This document shows positions 1-11,411 of a stretch of DNA of 64,000 nt, piece after piece (the first letter of the stretch is position 1; each line of letters begins with the position of its first letter). A program made the translations under genes and the position numbers. The stretch covers positions 48,625,885 to 48,689,884 of the forward strand of contig CAIIXF020000001.1 of the NCBI GenBank assembly GCA_903813345.2, in the 5' to 3' direction. Origin of the DNA: Owenia fusiformis. Taxonomy: Eukaryota; Annelida; Polychaeta; Sabellida; Oweniidae. The notes beneath the pieces were generated by a model. The model ran no database searches. It was not told the origin of the DNA and saw only the letters and a list, made by a program, of their open reading frames with translations.

Positions 1-103
1 TCATGTCACCTCCTGGAATAAGAAGTTATTCTAATAATGCGTTAGAGGATTGATCGTTTGATTTTTGATTTCCAATACTAATTTCGCTTTTTTCTTATTC
101 TAG

Positions 104-197
104 AGTGGTTACATATGATGAATTTCTACTAGACCAGGCACTGTACAAGATCTGTAACAGAGTAAACAGGGGCAACATGAGCTTTCTCAAGAAATAA
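104..197 (+). CDS. Terminal exon of an unidentified gene (partial, 5' part outside window)
   Basis: A pyrimidine-rich tract ending in TAG at 101-103 is followed by an open frame of 30 codons (105-194) closed by TAA at 195-197. The peptide begins VVTYDEFLLDQALYK and ends in RGNMSFLKK. The first base of the exon completes a codon from an exon before the window. An AATAAA hexamer at 367-372 fits the end of this transcript. The mixed charged/hydrophobic composition and the lysine-rich C terminus look like real coding sequence, but I do not recognise the family. Splice site, frame and poly(A) signal are seen; that this is the last exon of an upstream plus-strand gene is inferred. Confidence 0.55.
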
Positions 198-366
198 GGA
201 AGAATGGACTGTTGGAACTTCATAAATTATTTGAATATGTAGCATATGCGATAACGGATAATAATGAGGGAAGCATTGAACGATAGCAAGTGGCCAGGAG
301 TGAAGTGTTAAAATGGAAAAAGTGATTATGACAGTCTAAATTAATTTGTATTGTTCATTAATATTG

Positions 367-372
367 AATAAA
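367..372 (+). terminator. Poly(A) signal AATAAA
   Basis: A canonical AATAAA lies 170 bp after the stop codon of the terminal exon at 104-197. It is the first one downstream and is the likely cleavage signal of that transcript. Confidence 0.45.
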
Positions 373-627
373 AGACTGATGCTTACGTGAAATCACAATA
401 TATTATACTTTTGAAAATTACTTGCATACATTCAAATCAAAATATAACAACAATAAAATAATTAACACATAACAACAAATGGTATCAAAAACATGTCAAG
501 AAAACATTGTACAGTATCTATTTACAAAAGTGATATACGGATTTTTTAAGTTTCGTCCAAGTGCAATCAACTTTTCAGGCGTCAAGAACTTCCTAATCCG
601 TTTCGCAAGTAACTTCTTCTTTGGCGA

Positions 628-1106
628 TTATTTGTTTGTATTGAGTCTATTTCGTACTTCGCGCTTTGACTCCACTGTCCTGTAGGGAGTTCTTTCTGTT
701 ACACTAGCGGTATTGCTAATGTCAACAATGTCATTTGAAGTAGATTCTGCAGAGCGTACGTTTGCTAAAGGCATCAACGCAGAGATTCCGTGCTTTATTT
801 TTGTCATAGAATTCAAACGTTGGCGCCGCATGGTATTACATATCTTAGTATCGATGTCAAAGAAATCAACATCTGTCGGGGATTGTCTCAAAGGGCGAGT
901 GCCCATTTTAATCTTGGGTGATTTGCAGACGCTTCTTGCTTTAATACAACCGGCTGTTATTGCACCACCGACGACGTCTTTTGTCGACCGTTCTGAGTAT
1001 TCCTTATTCGTATGCTCAAGGGGCGATGGTTCCTGTACACGGTCACCTATGACAGTCTGTTCATCTTGTATTTGCGTTGATGGAGCCGCGTGGGAACAAC
1101 CAACCC
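628..1106 (-). CDS. Possible terminal exon of an unrecognised minus-strand gene
   Basis: The frame is open on the minus strand for about 160 codons to a stop at 628-630. It is preceded by a good 3' splice site: T-rich tract, then GATTGTAG, with the AG at 1108-1107. The same frame also has an in-frame ATG at 1137-1135 that would give a hydrophobic N terminus (MFIYFIDLIVGVGC), so a 169-aa intronless secreted protein is the alternative reading. The product is basic and Ser/Thr-rich, has few cysteines and no recognised domain. The region has a higher GC content than its surroundings. No upstream exon and no AATAAA on this strand could be found, so the gene remains tentative. Confidence 0.3.
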
Positions 1107-1139
1107 CTACAATCAAATCAATGAAATAAATAAACATGA

Positions 1140-1510
1140 TTTAATAAAGATATATTTTTAATTATTTTTTCCTTGCCCCGCTTGTCAACTTTTTCGGTTG
1201 TTCCAAATAATTCTACGGTTCGCCATTCTTAGCTGATATTTGTTTGCGAAGAATTGGAAAATTAGAAACTATCTTAAGACTAGAATATTCGAAAAAGCTA
1301 TGAACAATTACCTTTTAGATAATAAGTATGCAGCATTTCGTAGGACATCTAGTGTGAGTTTCAGAAGCGCCGACAAACAAGCTGACAAACGACCAAACAG
1401 ACTGATAGGATCAGTATTTGAGAGTTGACTCTGCATCAAACTATAATAAATGATAAATAAGATCACTGATCACATATGTTTAATATTACTGGTGGTTTCA
1501 CTATCATTCT
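1140..1510. other. Intergenic stretch, nothing recognised
   Basis: No convincing exon, RNA gene or repeat is visible here. A 62-codon plus-strand frame at 1240-1428 has neither splice context nor family resemblance. Confidence 0.5.
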
Positions 1511-1512
1511 TA

Positions 1513-2153
1513 AATTCACCCTTGGTATACGCAGCTAACGAAAATTGACCGGTACGGGTCAAAAGCTGGACCGGTACGGGTTAACGGTTTTATTTGAATT
1601 TAAAACAGCCATATCTTGCTCAATATTGACTTCCTCGTGTCTAATTTGAAATATATGATGCCTCCCGATGCTTTTAAGTACCCCAATTTTTTACAGATTT
1701 TTAAACGGACCAAAACTCTCTAAATGCGCATTTATGCTCTTTTCTCTCGAGAACGACTGTCTCATTTTAACGATAACTTTTATTTAGTACTTCGAACATA
1801 TAAGATCTATTTTTCCCCATCAAGGTATGATGTAAATGACATGTTATTTACATCTTGTGAGTTTCAATGACGCGCGTTTGATTTTATAAAAAATGCCAAA
1901 CTTTGTGACAAAGAATTTCATCCTGCTTGCAGCGAGAAGACGGACCGGTTCGGGGCAATAGCATGAACATAATTTAGGAATCTTTATACATGTGTGTTAC
2001 ATCTGGCATTTTTTATAAAATCAAACGCGAAGGAAGTCAATATTGAGCAAGTTATGGCTGTTTTAAATTCAAATAAAACCGTTAACCCGTACCGGTCCAG
2101 CTTTTGACCCGTACCGGTCAATTTTCGTTAGCTGCGTATACCAAGGGTGAAAT
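1513..2153. mobile_element. Fold-back (MITE-like) element with long terminal inverted repeats
   Basis: The outer ~125 bp at 1513-1640 reappear as a nearly perfect reverse complement at 2030-2153. The outer tip reads CACCCTTGGTATACGCAGC. Each arm holds two copies of GACCGGTACGGGT. The pairing continues inwards: CGCGTTTGATTTTATAAAA at about 1873-1891 pairs with its complement at about 2014-2032. Most of the element can therefore fold on itself. There is no coding capacity. A clear target-site duplication was not identified, so the superfamily is open. Confidence 0.8.
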
Positions 2154-3925
2154 TGTGACTCTTTCAACATAGATGGACGGACAATTTATCGTTGAAAGCC
2201 CATGCTCCCAACAACTTGGGGTTATAAAAACGTCCGGGAAAAATTATAGAAAGTAACTAAAAAAGAGGGAGAAAGAAAGAAACTGATGAAATACAAAAAA
2301 TCTGAAGAGTTGTCTTGAGCTATGCTATAATTTAAATTTACCTCGCGATGGTATCAATCACATCCGATGACACAGTCTGTATCAACGTCATTATATCTTC
2401 AAGCATGACTAAACAGGTCTCAACGTATAACATCTTGGCTTTTCTATTATTATTGAGTTGTGATAAACACGTCTTTAAATAAATTGCATAGACTTCTTTA
2501 TTTTGTTATGTTGCTGTGGTAAACAAGTCGTTATAGACAACCTTCATGCTGTCATAATGTGTGTACATGACGTCATAGTGAAATAATTTTTTCAAGCTCA
2601 AGGTTATGTCAATGCGACTTAAATATATAATGACGTCACATGTGTGTCGTCGTGACAACATAACAGTTGTTTTCAGGTGGAACATTCTGAGTGTTCAGGC
2701 AGTAAATCAGGTCTTGCTAGAACGATGGACTTATATAATATATATACGCCCATGCTCACTGGTGATCCACTCGATTACGCTGGTTACCAAAACGAACCGT
2801 TTTGGTAACAAAATGTCGGGAAAATGTACATGTTTGCGAAAACAATAGCTCAGAAGACAACAGAATCGTCGATTTACTTCCTCACTTAAGTTACATTAAC
2901 GGTTTTTCGAAAAACAGTTAAGATCTGCGCTTTTATTTTCAAAACACATGGAAAATGTACCTCTTATTATCACATTTATATCTGAGAAAAAACATCTTGA
3001 ATATTAGAGTTACATGTAGTTAGTTAGTTAAATATTCATTTAGTCTCACGCTGCAAATTATATCACATTCAATAAATACAATTAAAATATAACATGTTTT
3101 GCACTAACATTGAGAAATGATAAACCTGCAAACAGCCCAGCCGGCATCGGCTTATAAAAAACGCTTACCATCTATTTGTCACCATGATACCAATTGTTTT
3201 TGCTTAGTTGATACATGTACGTTGTAATGAGGGGGTGCACATTATATTATATTTTGCCAACATTCATTTTTTGTTTCCGTTTGGCGGATTTGCCAGTATA
3301 TTCAATAAAAGTGTTAAAGTGCTTACAGCTAGAATTGACTTCATTGATCCCGTATGGCACATGTAGTGTCACACGCATCCTAGAACTATATTTAATAATC
3401 AATACTATTTATAAGAATATTAATTATATTTATATTAAGGTTGAAGCATTGTTTGTCTGGATTAAGATATTTCAAAAAAAAAATTGGGAAAGAACCTCAA
3501 ACTGTGCGTGTGTCACTATGATTTGCATTTATTGCCGCCTACAGTCACGGCAAAGCCGGAACATAGAGAAGGCTTTGGGGCTCGAGTAAGTTCTTTGATT
3601 TGACTTCTAGATTGCTTAATAACATCAATAATCTCAGGCCCATTGACATTTACAATTAGGTTTATATAAAGTTTTAGTTCTGGAGGCTAACTGCCTTCTA
3701 AAATTCAAGTATGCGACTTTCAACGTTTAATACCCGTGTAATATTCAGTCCGCAACACCGGAAGTGTGATAATATGTAACTTATTTTTGGAAAAAATAAA
3801 ATTTGGAATTTGGAACTGAATAATAAGAATAAATTCAAGCTTTATGTGGCATAATAGATTACTTTTATTGTAAAGAACATCATACTGTTTAGCTGGAAGC
3901 ATTGATAAGCTTCATTAGAAGGACG
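2154..3925. other. Intergenic region upstream of GCDH, no gene recognised
   Basis: AT-rich sequence with only short frames (for example 2606-2848 and 3215-3589 on the plus strand). None has splice context or recognisable protein. The last few hundred bases must include the GCDH promoter and 5' UTR, but no sharp core promoter motif is evident. Confidence 0.45.
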
Positions 3926-6900
3926 ATGGCTCTCAACAGATATTTGATGCGATGTCGTTCACTCCAGATTTCTTTGACAAAGATGCAAGCACCAAATCAG
4001 GCGATGTACAGCTCAAACTCAAGTGGTATTTACTTATATTATATAGAAGTGACGTGAACTTTTTGTCTCATAAAGTGGAAAATTGTATATTTATCTCCCC
4101 ATGGTGTAACCCTTCGACACTGGGTGTCAAGAAATGTTTTAGATGAAAATCTTGAAAGACCTTTCAACCGATTGAATCTATTTTCGAAAAATTTCGACCT
4201 TCGAAAATGTTGTTGAAGGCTACAGTCTGTTCTGCTTCAAAGGCAAAAGCAGTTGAACCTGAAAAATAAGTAATTTAAAGACTATTCTCCCGGGGGTTCA
4301 CTCCAAATAATTTGGGTAGGTATGTGCAGCACGGTCAATTTTGGCTTTGAGCATAAAACATGGAAATTGGCCAATCTGAGAGGAAAAAACATGGAAAATT
4401 GTCTTAGAAAGTACCCTTTTAAAGCCAAAATTCAGTTTTTCTACAGAAACCTTCTATCATGATAGGAAATTGCCATGGAAAAAATGCTCAAAAAGGGGGT
4501 CTTTGGGGCGGCACATAGGTATTAAGAAGTATATTGGAGTGAACCCCCCGGGACTATTCTGCAATGATATTTTGAAAAACATATTCATATACTGTAGCAC
4601 ATGAATGACATTTTTATATTTTGGATTGCTTGTAAATTGGCTTATAAAGTCTGTAACCTCTATATTTTGATGCTTCTCTGCCATCTTAATTTTGAAAAAA
4701 TTAACATTGCGGATAGACCTGAAATTACAAGAGGGCACATGCTTATCGCACTGAACACTAAATAATCTGAAATATGCAAATCTCTTTCATGTGCAATATG
4801 AATATAATTTTCTATATATCATGACACAATAGTCTTTAGATTTCTTATTTTTCAGGTTCAACTACTTGTCTTTGAAGCAACAGACTGTAGGTATATTTAT
4901 TTAATTTTTCATCATTGTTTGAGCTGGGGATGAAGTAACTTATGAGTAAACAGGTAACTTCCACGGAGTAGCTGCTGCACGAAAATGATCGGTCCTGATT
5001 CATTTGTCATTATGCGCATGCATTTCAAAAACGTACTTGACAAGATGGATGCCGAGCAGTGGAATTGCAGATACATAAATAAGTTTTTTGATGTTGAGTC
5101 CATTTTAGTGAAATTGTCATGGGTTCCAGAGACTTAACTCTATTTATTTAAAAACATTGTCAAACATTTATACTTTTGCAGGTCCTCCCGCATTTGATTG
5201 GCGTGATGCATTTAATATGGAAAGTCAACTGACAGAAGAAGAGATCTTGGTTCGAGACCAGTTCCGCACCTACTGCCAAGAACAACTTATGCCAAGAATT
5301 ATTTTAGCCAATAGAAATGAAGGTACATGATCTGTCAAGGTTGATTGTTATTTCCCCCAAAGTACGGTGCATGTACAATTGCTTGTTTGTTACAGTGACC
5401 CTTAGCATGCATTTGACTTCTTAAAAGAGAACTTCATCGACATATTTGAAATAGACTCAGGTGCACTCACAGTATTTGATTGGATATACAAACATTGTTT
5501 TATTTGAATAATAAGAAAGTTAAGTTTTATCAGAATAGAAAAGAAAAACATTTGTGAATAGCTAGTCAGAAACATCCAAATTGAATGTTTAATGTGCATT
5601 TCCTTAAGTCTGCATAAGTGTTATCACTATACTATTGTATGGTATGGTAGTACATGAATATGTAATGTTGTTATTTAATGCCATATGTGCTGTATTATCT
5701 TGTAGTCTTTCATAAAGAAATAATGCCAGAAATGGGTGAGCTTGGTGTACTGGGGCCAACTATACAAGGCTATGGATGCGCTGGCGTATCTTCAGTAGCC
5801 TATGGTCTTATAACTAGGGAACTTGAGAGGTAAACTTTCTTTGTTGATTGGAAAAACTGTTATACTGTTTATGCTCCACTTATTTGATACTATTTAAAAG
5901 TAGATTACATTTGATGTTGTTTATCATGTGTACATGAAATAGAAAGAGACCTGTCAATTGGGAATTTACTACATAGAGCAACATCTCATTTGTAGAGGCT
6001 AAGATTTCTTGTGCCGTCTCTCATGTGTTCTGATCCTACTTTGTTGTTTTATATTTTAGGGTTGACAGCAGCTACAGGTCTGCTATGAGTGTACAATCAT
6101 CGCTTGTCATGCACCCTATTAATGCTTACGGCACTGAAGAACAAAAACAAAAATATATACCAAGATTAGGTAAACAGATTTTCAAATTGTCGTGTTTTAA
6201 AATAGTCTAGATACATAGTAAACATAGTAGGAGGATTGGCTCTCAGGGATGTCAATCGATATTCTGTTCCATATATGGGTATCATGTAGTCTTGTTATGA
6301 ATACAAAATTCAATCAAGAACATCGGCCATTCTCCTTGCAGCCATAGAAATATACAGACAGGATCAGAAACTACCTCATCGATTGGGGATCAAAGAATAT
6401 CGAGTTGGAACCCTTGCTTCCAATCCTCCTTGGTAAAATGATAACATGGATGTATGTTGTATGTATGTTGTATACAGTTTATCTTATCTATGTTTTTTAG
6501 CTAGAGGTGAGCTAATTGGGGCATTTGGACTTACTGAACCTAACCATGGTAGTGACCCCAGTAGTATGGAGACTAAAGCCACCTATAATGAGTCCAGTAA
6601 AACATACACCCTTAATGGAGCGAAGTCATGGTAGGTGACACTGTAGCATATCTTATCTATCATTATGAGCTAGGAATAAGGAGTATTTTTGTGAAAAATG
6701 TCACCAGAATATCAAAAAAATATGTGAAGTGATAGTTTTACAATGTTAATACAAAGATCTTTGATATGTTAAAAAGCCATTACATTTGTCTAGTACTAAA
6801 ACAGTTAAAATTATTTTGAACTGAACATGATGGCAAATTGTTGATTTAGCTACTGTACCTGCTTCCTGATTTTAACAGCAGGATACTATGTTTCTCATTG

Positions 6901-9900
6901 AGTCTTAGCTTGTATTCATGAATGCAACTAACGGCATCCAGCTTCCAGATAAACCTTCACTTTTATGGGCAGCTCATTTGAATTGAATAGTACGTGTCAT
7001 TAATCAATTCATATTTAAATGACTTGGTCAATAGTAGGTTTACCGTGGAGCCAAGAGTCGAAAGTTGCATTGGTGAATATAAGCTTAGTTTCCATTTTTA
7101 TGCAATTTTAGGATTACCAACTCCCCCATTGCAGATGTGTTTATAGTTTGGGCCAAGTCATCAAAAGAAAACAACAGAATCAAAGGTTTTATTCTAGAAA
7201 AGGGAATGAAAGGTTTGTAACATTTCCCAACTTAAAAAGGGTATCTGGGTAATTAAAACAGTAATCAGTATATACACTGTGTGGCATATACATGTACACT
7301 TAGTCATAGAATAAGTAAAATTCTAGGTTCAGGTCTGTGAATTTATACTACATGTATTCACATTTATGAAGAAATAGGTATACCTGCCCTGTTTTTTAAA
7401 TCATAACAAAGTATGAAGAAATGGGTGTATTTTTCCTTGTTTTCTCTCTAGAAGCATCCTTTTTGCATCCCATGTTAGATAAAAAGATGAATTGTAACTA
7501 TTCTTTGTTGAAATTGAAAAGTCGAAATAATGGCCATTTTGAATCATTTTCTGGAAAAATATAAGTATATCCTAAAGTTAATATTGACCACTTTCCAGCT
7601 TTAGTAAAGGAGGTCCCTGTTTGTATCAAGATTTCTTTATTTTTAGGACTCAGCGCCCCAAAGATTGAAGGCAAGTTTTCACTCAGGGCTAGCATAACAG
7701 GGCAGATTGTCATGGAAGATGTGGAAGTACCTGAAGAGAATCTTCTACCTCATGTGTCAGGTCTAGGTGTAAGTCAGATTCTAATAACACTAGCTTAGTG
7801 TTGAAATAAAGGAAGTGTATGTAGAGCTCAAAATAAATGAATTCAAATGAATGACAAAAAGACTTTCAAATATGAAAATTAGTGAATTTATTGATTGAAT
7901 TGAATATTGTAAATGCAAAAAAAAATACAAGAATCTAATCACATATTTTCACATATTTTCGCGAGTGTGTATGACATACTCTAAACTAAGGCAGATTTGT
8001 TTCATGGTATTTGGGGCTTAGTTTCACAATCTTAATGGCAAATGATTAATATACTGCATCACCCAGGCCTATATTCATTTTGATCATGGCATAAACTTAA
8101 ACTTGTACTATATTTTGAATTATTTTAGGGTCCATTTGGCTGTCTAAACAATGCCAGGTATGGTATAGCTTGGGGTGCCTTAGGAGCTGCTGAATTTTGC
8201 CTGGAGTATGCCAGACAGTATACACTTGACAGGTAATGAATGACTTGTTCTGTACATGTTCCATTCAATAATTTATATCCAATTTTTCTTGTTCTATTTA
8301 TCAGTATTTGCCATAGTCAAAAACACGAACTCCTATGCAGTGTCTCGGTATAGACACTGCGGCGGGCAGATTATGGAATCCCCAAAATTTGGGGAAGATA
8401 GTCCCCCTTTTTGTCACAGATGTACTTGTTTTTCACACAACTTATAAAATATATATTCTTTTATGTTCACCAATAATTATTTTGTCAAAATATTACAAAA
8501 TCAATGAAATATAAGAGGAAATCCCCGGCGAAGGAATTCTGAGTAAAAGTTGTGTTGATAAAAGTTTACCGCACGTGTTGTTTATTATTAGTTAATACGC
8601 GCAATTCAACCAATGAAATTGTCTAAATTTTACAATCACGCGACCTGAGCATGGGACTAGAACCAATCACGTCAGTTGTTTATTACGATGTTACCATGCT
8701 TACGGTGAGATACCTGCCCGCCGCAGTGATATATCACTGCACGGGAGTTCGTCAAAAACATGGAAAACTGGAGAATTAATTTTTTTCTTTATTTTCTTGT
8801 GACTCTTACATAGTATTACATGCATTGGAGTAAAAATGAAATTTTTAACTATTTGGGAAAAATTGGATGTGTATTAACTGTTTGATTAACAAACTTAATC
8901 GAATCTTTCAGGGTGCAGTTCCGCAATCCTTTAGCCAGGAACCAGTTGATTCAGAAGAAAATGGCTGATATGCTGACAGAGATTAGTATAGCTCTTCAAG
9001 CATGTTTACAAGTAGGAAGACTCAAGGACCTAAACAAGTGAGGGAACTTATTATTAGTTATTTTATAATACATAGTTCATACTTTGTTCATTTATTATAC
9101 ATAGATTAAAATAATAGTAAAAAAGTTCGAATGGATTTTCTACTCATTGAATCCATTTAATAAAATAAACAGAATGAACAAAAGTTGAAATTAGCTTGAA
9201 TACATAGTTGAAGTTTATTATCTTCCTAACATATGTTAACAGAATATGTCACATTACAGTAAAACCTTTGCATTAGTAAACAGTACTATAGTGGTACAAA
9301 AAGTATTCCTTGTGGGTAGGTATTCACTACAGAAAGGCTTAATGGAGTATGTTCTGAGAGATTGTTTTCACAAGGGGTAACACTTTTTGGACTGCACCTG
9401 AGGGTGACTGAAGATCTTACCCTAACCCTTCAAGAAATTTGATTGGTTGAAGCAGTTTCAGTCATCTTTGAGATATAAACATCTGTGTTAAACTGTATTT
9501 ACTTTTTGTTATTATGTCCCCACCACATAGTGTGGGGCCATATTGTCGGCCTAGGCGCGTCCGTCTGTCCGTCCGTACGTCCGGCAGTTTTCTCCAAAAC
9601 CACTACAGATATCACCTTCAAATTTTCAGGGATAACTTATGAGTGCATACAGATGTGGATGAAAAAAATTTAACTCGATACCTACTTCCTGTCGGCCATT
9701 TTGAAGCCAAATGCTAAAATCCTTGTCTGCAAACTTTAAGAAAAACGGCTTCACAGTTGCTTTTAAAACTTTAACATCTTGTTCAGTTCACTTCATTCTA
9801 CATCTGATTAGGTTTTGGACCTGTTAGCTCAGTCATGTCAGCCATTTTGAATGTTTTAAGAAAAGTAAGCGCGCGATAATACTTTGTATCATATTGAATG

Positions 9901-11411
9901 GTGTTTTTCAGTTTTCATACTTTAACTATTTAGTAACTTTATAAAGAATTTCAGGTGTACTTTGTTGTAAAAGCCTATGTTATTGTTAACAGTAGTTATA
10001 TGTGATAATTTTGTAAAAAGAAATCGGCAAAAACTTATAATCACTTTTTTATTGTCGGCCATTTTGGATTTTTCCGTCCTAAAATCTTGTCTGTAAGGTC
10101 TTGTCTACTCGTTTTCAGGTGAACCATTTGGTAGATCAATTTCAAATTTTCAGGGATGATTCTTATTATGAAAATCTAGATCTTATAAGTTTTTGAGCAT
10201 TCTGGGTAAATGTCAAGGCAGCCATTTTGGATTTTCCATCCTAAAATCTTGTCTGTAAAGTCTTGTCTACGTATTTCCTGGTGAACCGTTTGGTAGATCA
10301 ATTTCAAATTTTCAGGAATGATTCATAGTATGAAAATCTAGATCTGATTAGTTTTTGGGCATTCTGGGTAAATGTCAAGGCAGCCATTTTGGATTCTCCG
10401 TCCTAAAATCTTGTCTGTAAAGTCTTGTCTACGTATTTCCAGGTGAACAGTTTGGTAGATCAATTTCAAATTTTCAGGGATGATTCTTAGTATGAAAATC
10501 TAGATCTGATTAGTTTTTTGGCATTCTGGATAAATATCAAGGCAGCCATTTTGGATTTTCCATCTTAAAATCTTGCCCGTAAAGTCTTGTCTACGCGTTT
10601 TTAGGTGAACTGTGTGGTAGAGCAATTTCAAATTTTCAGGGATGATTCTTAGTATGAAAATCTAGATCTGATTAGTTGTTTGGCATTCTGGGTAAATGTC
10701 AAGGCAGCAATTGGTTCGGTAAAGTCTTGTCTACTCATTTTTAGGATAACCATTTGACGGGATCACCCATAGGTGGGGACATTTTGTACACATTTGTGTT
10801 CTTGTTAAAATAGTTCCTAAACCATAATACATTTTCAGGGCCTCACCCGAGATGATTTCTCTGATTAAACGCAACTCATGTGGCAAATCTTTAGAAATTG
10901 CCCGAAATGCCCGAGATATGCTGGGAGGAAATGGTATTTGCGATGAGTATCACATTATACGACACGTCATGAACCTAGAAGCAGTCAACAGTTACGAAGG
11001 TAAGTTCATTATTTACTATTTAGTCATACTAAATATATATTTTCAATTTTGGGTCCAATTTTCTAAAAATTAGGCCCAGAATTGAAATAATAAATCCCAG
11101 TAATGTCAGTTTGTAATCTAAATTGCCCAGTTTATGTGCGGGGAGGATCAGATTTTTGGCCCCAATTGTCTACCACTACATAAACAGTGTACATGCACTG
11201 CATACTGTATGTACATGTAGCACTCATTGCTACATTATTACATTGATTAATGGAAATATAATCTTGATTGTGACTTATTATGACTCATGATTACTTTCAT
11301 ATTTAATATTTTTATTTTATCTGTACCTAACTTTCAGGTACCCACGATATTCATGCCTTGATTCTGGGCCGGGCTATAACGGGGATACAGGCATTTACAG
11401 CTACAGGATAG
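3926..11411 (+). CDS. GCDH: Glutaryl-CoA dehydrogenase, mitochondrial (11 exons)
   Basis: FAD-dependent acyl-CoA dehydrogenase that oxidises and decarboxylates glutaryl-CoA to crotonyl-CoA in the mitochondrial matrix (lysine, hydroxylysine and tryptophan breakdown). Exons: 3926-4025 (or 4022), 5182-5322, 5706-5829, 6060-6169, 6501-6630, 7112-7212, 7647-7768, 8129-8232, 8912-9037, 10839-10999, 11338-11411. All have GT-AG borders with matching phases. They sum to 1,293 bp, 430 aa (human about 438). The chosen ATG gives a basic leader ([14 protein letters not shown]) typical of mitochondrial import. Family landmarks: [85 protein letters not shown], and near the C terminus [18 protein letters not shown], where the YEG glutamate is the known catalytic base. 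Exon 1 has two usable donors 3 bp apart that differ by one residue. Introns hold several transposons listed separately. Very sure of identity. Confidence 0.96.
4219..4890. mobile_element. Outer inverted-repeat element in GCDH intron 1, interrupted by another MITE
   Basis: About 45 bp at 4219-4265 (starting CTACAGTCTGTT) recurs as an almost exact reverse complement at 4850-4890 (ending CAACAGACTGTAG). The sequence between them holds a complete second MITE at 4289-4552 with its own target-site duplication. The layout fits an older fold-back element into which a younger one jumped. No target-site duplication was found for the outer pair. Confidence 0.6.
4289..4552. mobile_element. 264 bp MITE with 8 bp target-site duplication (hAT-like)
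   Basis: Terminal inverted repeats CCCGGGGGTTCACTCCAA (4289 on) and TTGGAGTGAACCCCCCGGG (4534-4552) are flanked by ACTATTCT at 4281-4288 and again at 4553-4560. An 8 bp duplication is typical of hAT-type elements. There is no coding capacity, so the element is non-autonomous. It lies in GCDH intron 1, inside the outer inverted repeat 4219-4890. Confidence 0.85.
6228..6431. mobile_element. Small imperfect fold-back element in GCDH intron 4
   Basis: AGGAGGATTGG at about 6228 pairs with CCAATCCTCCT at about 6421-6431. Pairing resumes further in around CGATATTCT and AGAATATCG. Arms of about 40 bp are imperfect and the loop is unique sequence. Probably an old MITE. Confidence 0.5.
8326..8751. mobile_element. 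426 bp MITE with 9 bp target-site duplication in GCDH intron 8
   Basis: The left end CGAACTCC, followed by GCAGTG and CACTGCGGCGGGCAG, is mirrored by the right end CTGCCCGCCGCAGTG followed by CACTGCACGGGAGTTCG. The element is flanked by TCAAAAACA at 8317-8325 and 8752-8760 (8-9 bp duplication). Each arm carries a small inner hairpin around the CACTGC motif. Non-coding, hAT-like by duplication length. Confidence 0.82.
9516..10780. mobile_element. Dispersed repeat with GTCCCCACC ends and ~180 bp internal tandem repeats (GCDH intron 9)
   Basis: The element opens with GTCCCCACCACATAGTGTGG and closes with ATAGGTGGGGAC, giving short inverted ends. Near the left end is a GTCCGTCTGTCCGTCCGTAC tract. 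The interior, from about 10,050 to 10,740, is about four tandem units of roughly 180 bp. Each carries GGCAGCCATTTTGGAT, ATCTTGTCTGTAAAGTCTTG, and AATTTCAAATTTTCAGGGAT. No coding capacity was seen. As far as I recall, similar GTCCGTCC elements are abundant in marine lophotrochozoans. Confidence 0.7.

Noticed and set aside
713-1129. 138-codon plus-strand frame
   Set aside because: Opposite the minus-strand candidate exon, which has a splice acceptor; this one has no splice or promoter context. Neither is proven.
4856-4890. Possible extra GCDH exon (good acceptor, GT-like donor)
   Set aside because: It puts a stop codon in the GCDH frame, and the sequence is the right arm of an inverted repeat whose mate lies at 4219-4265.
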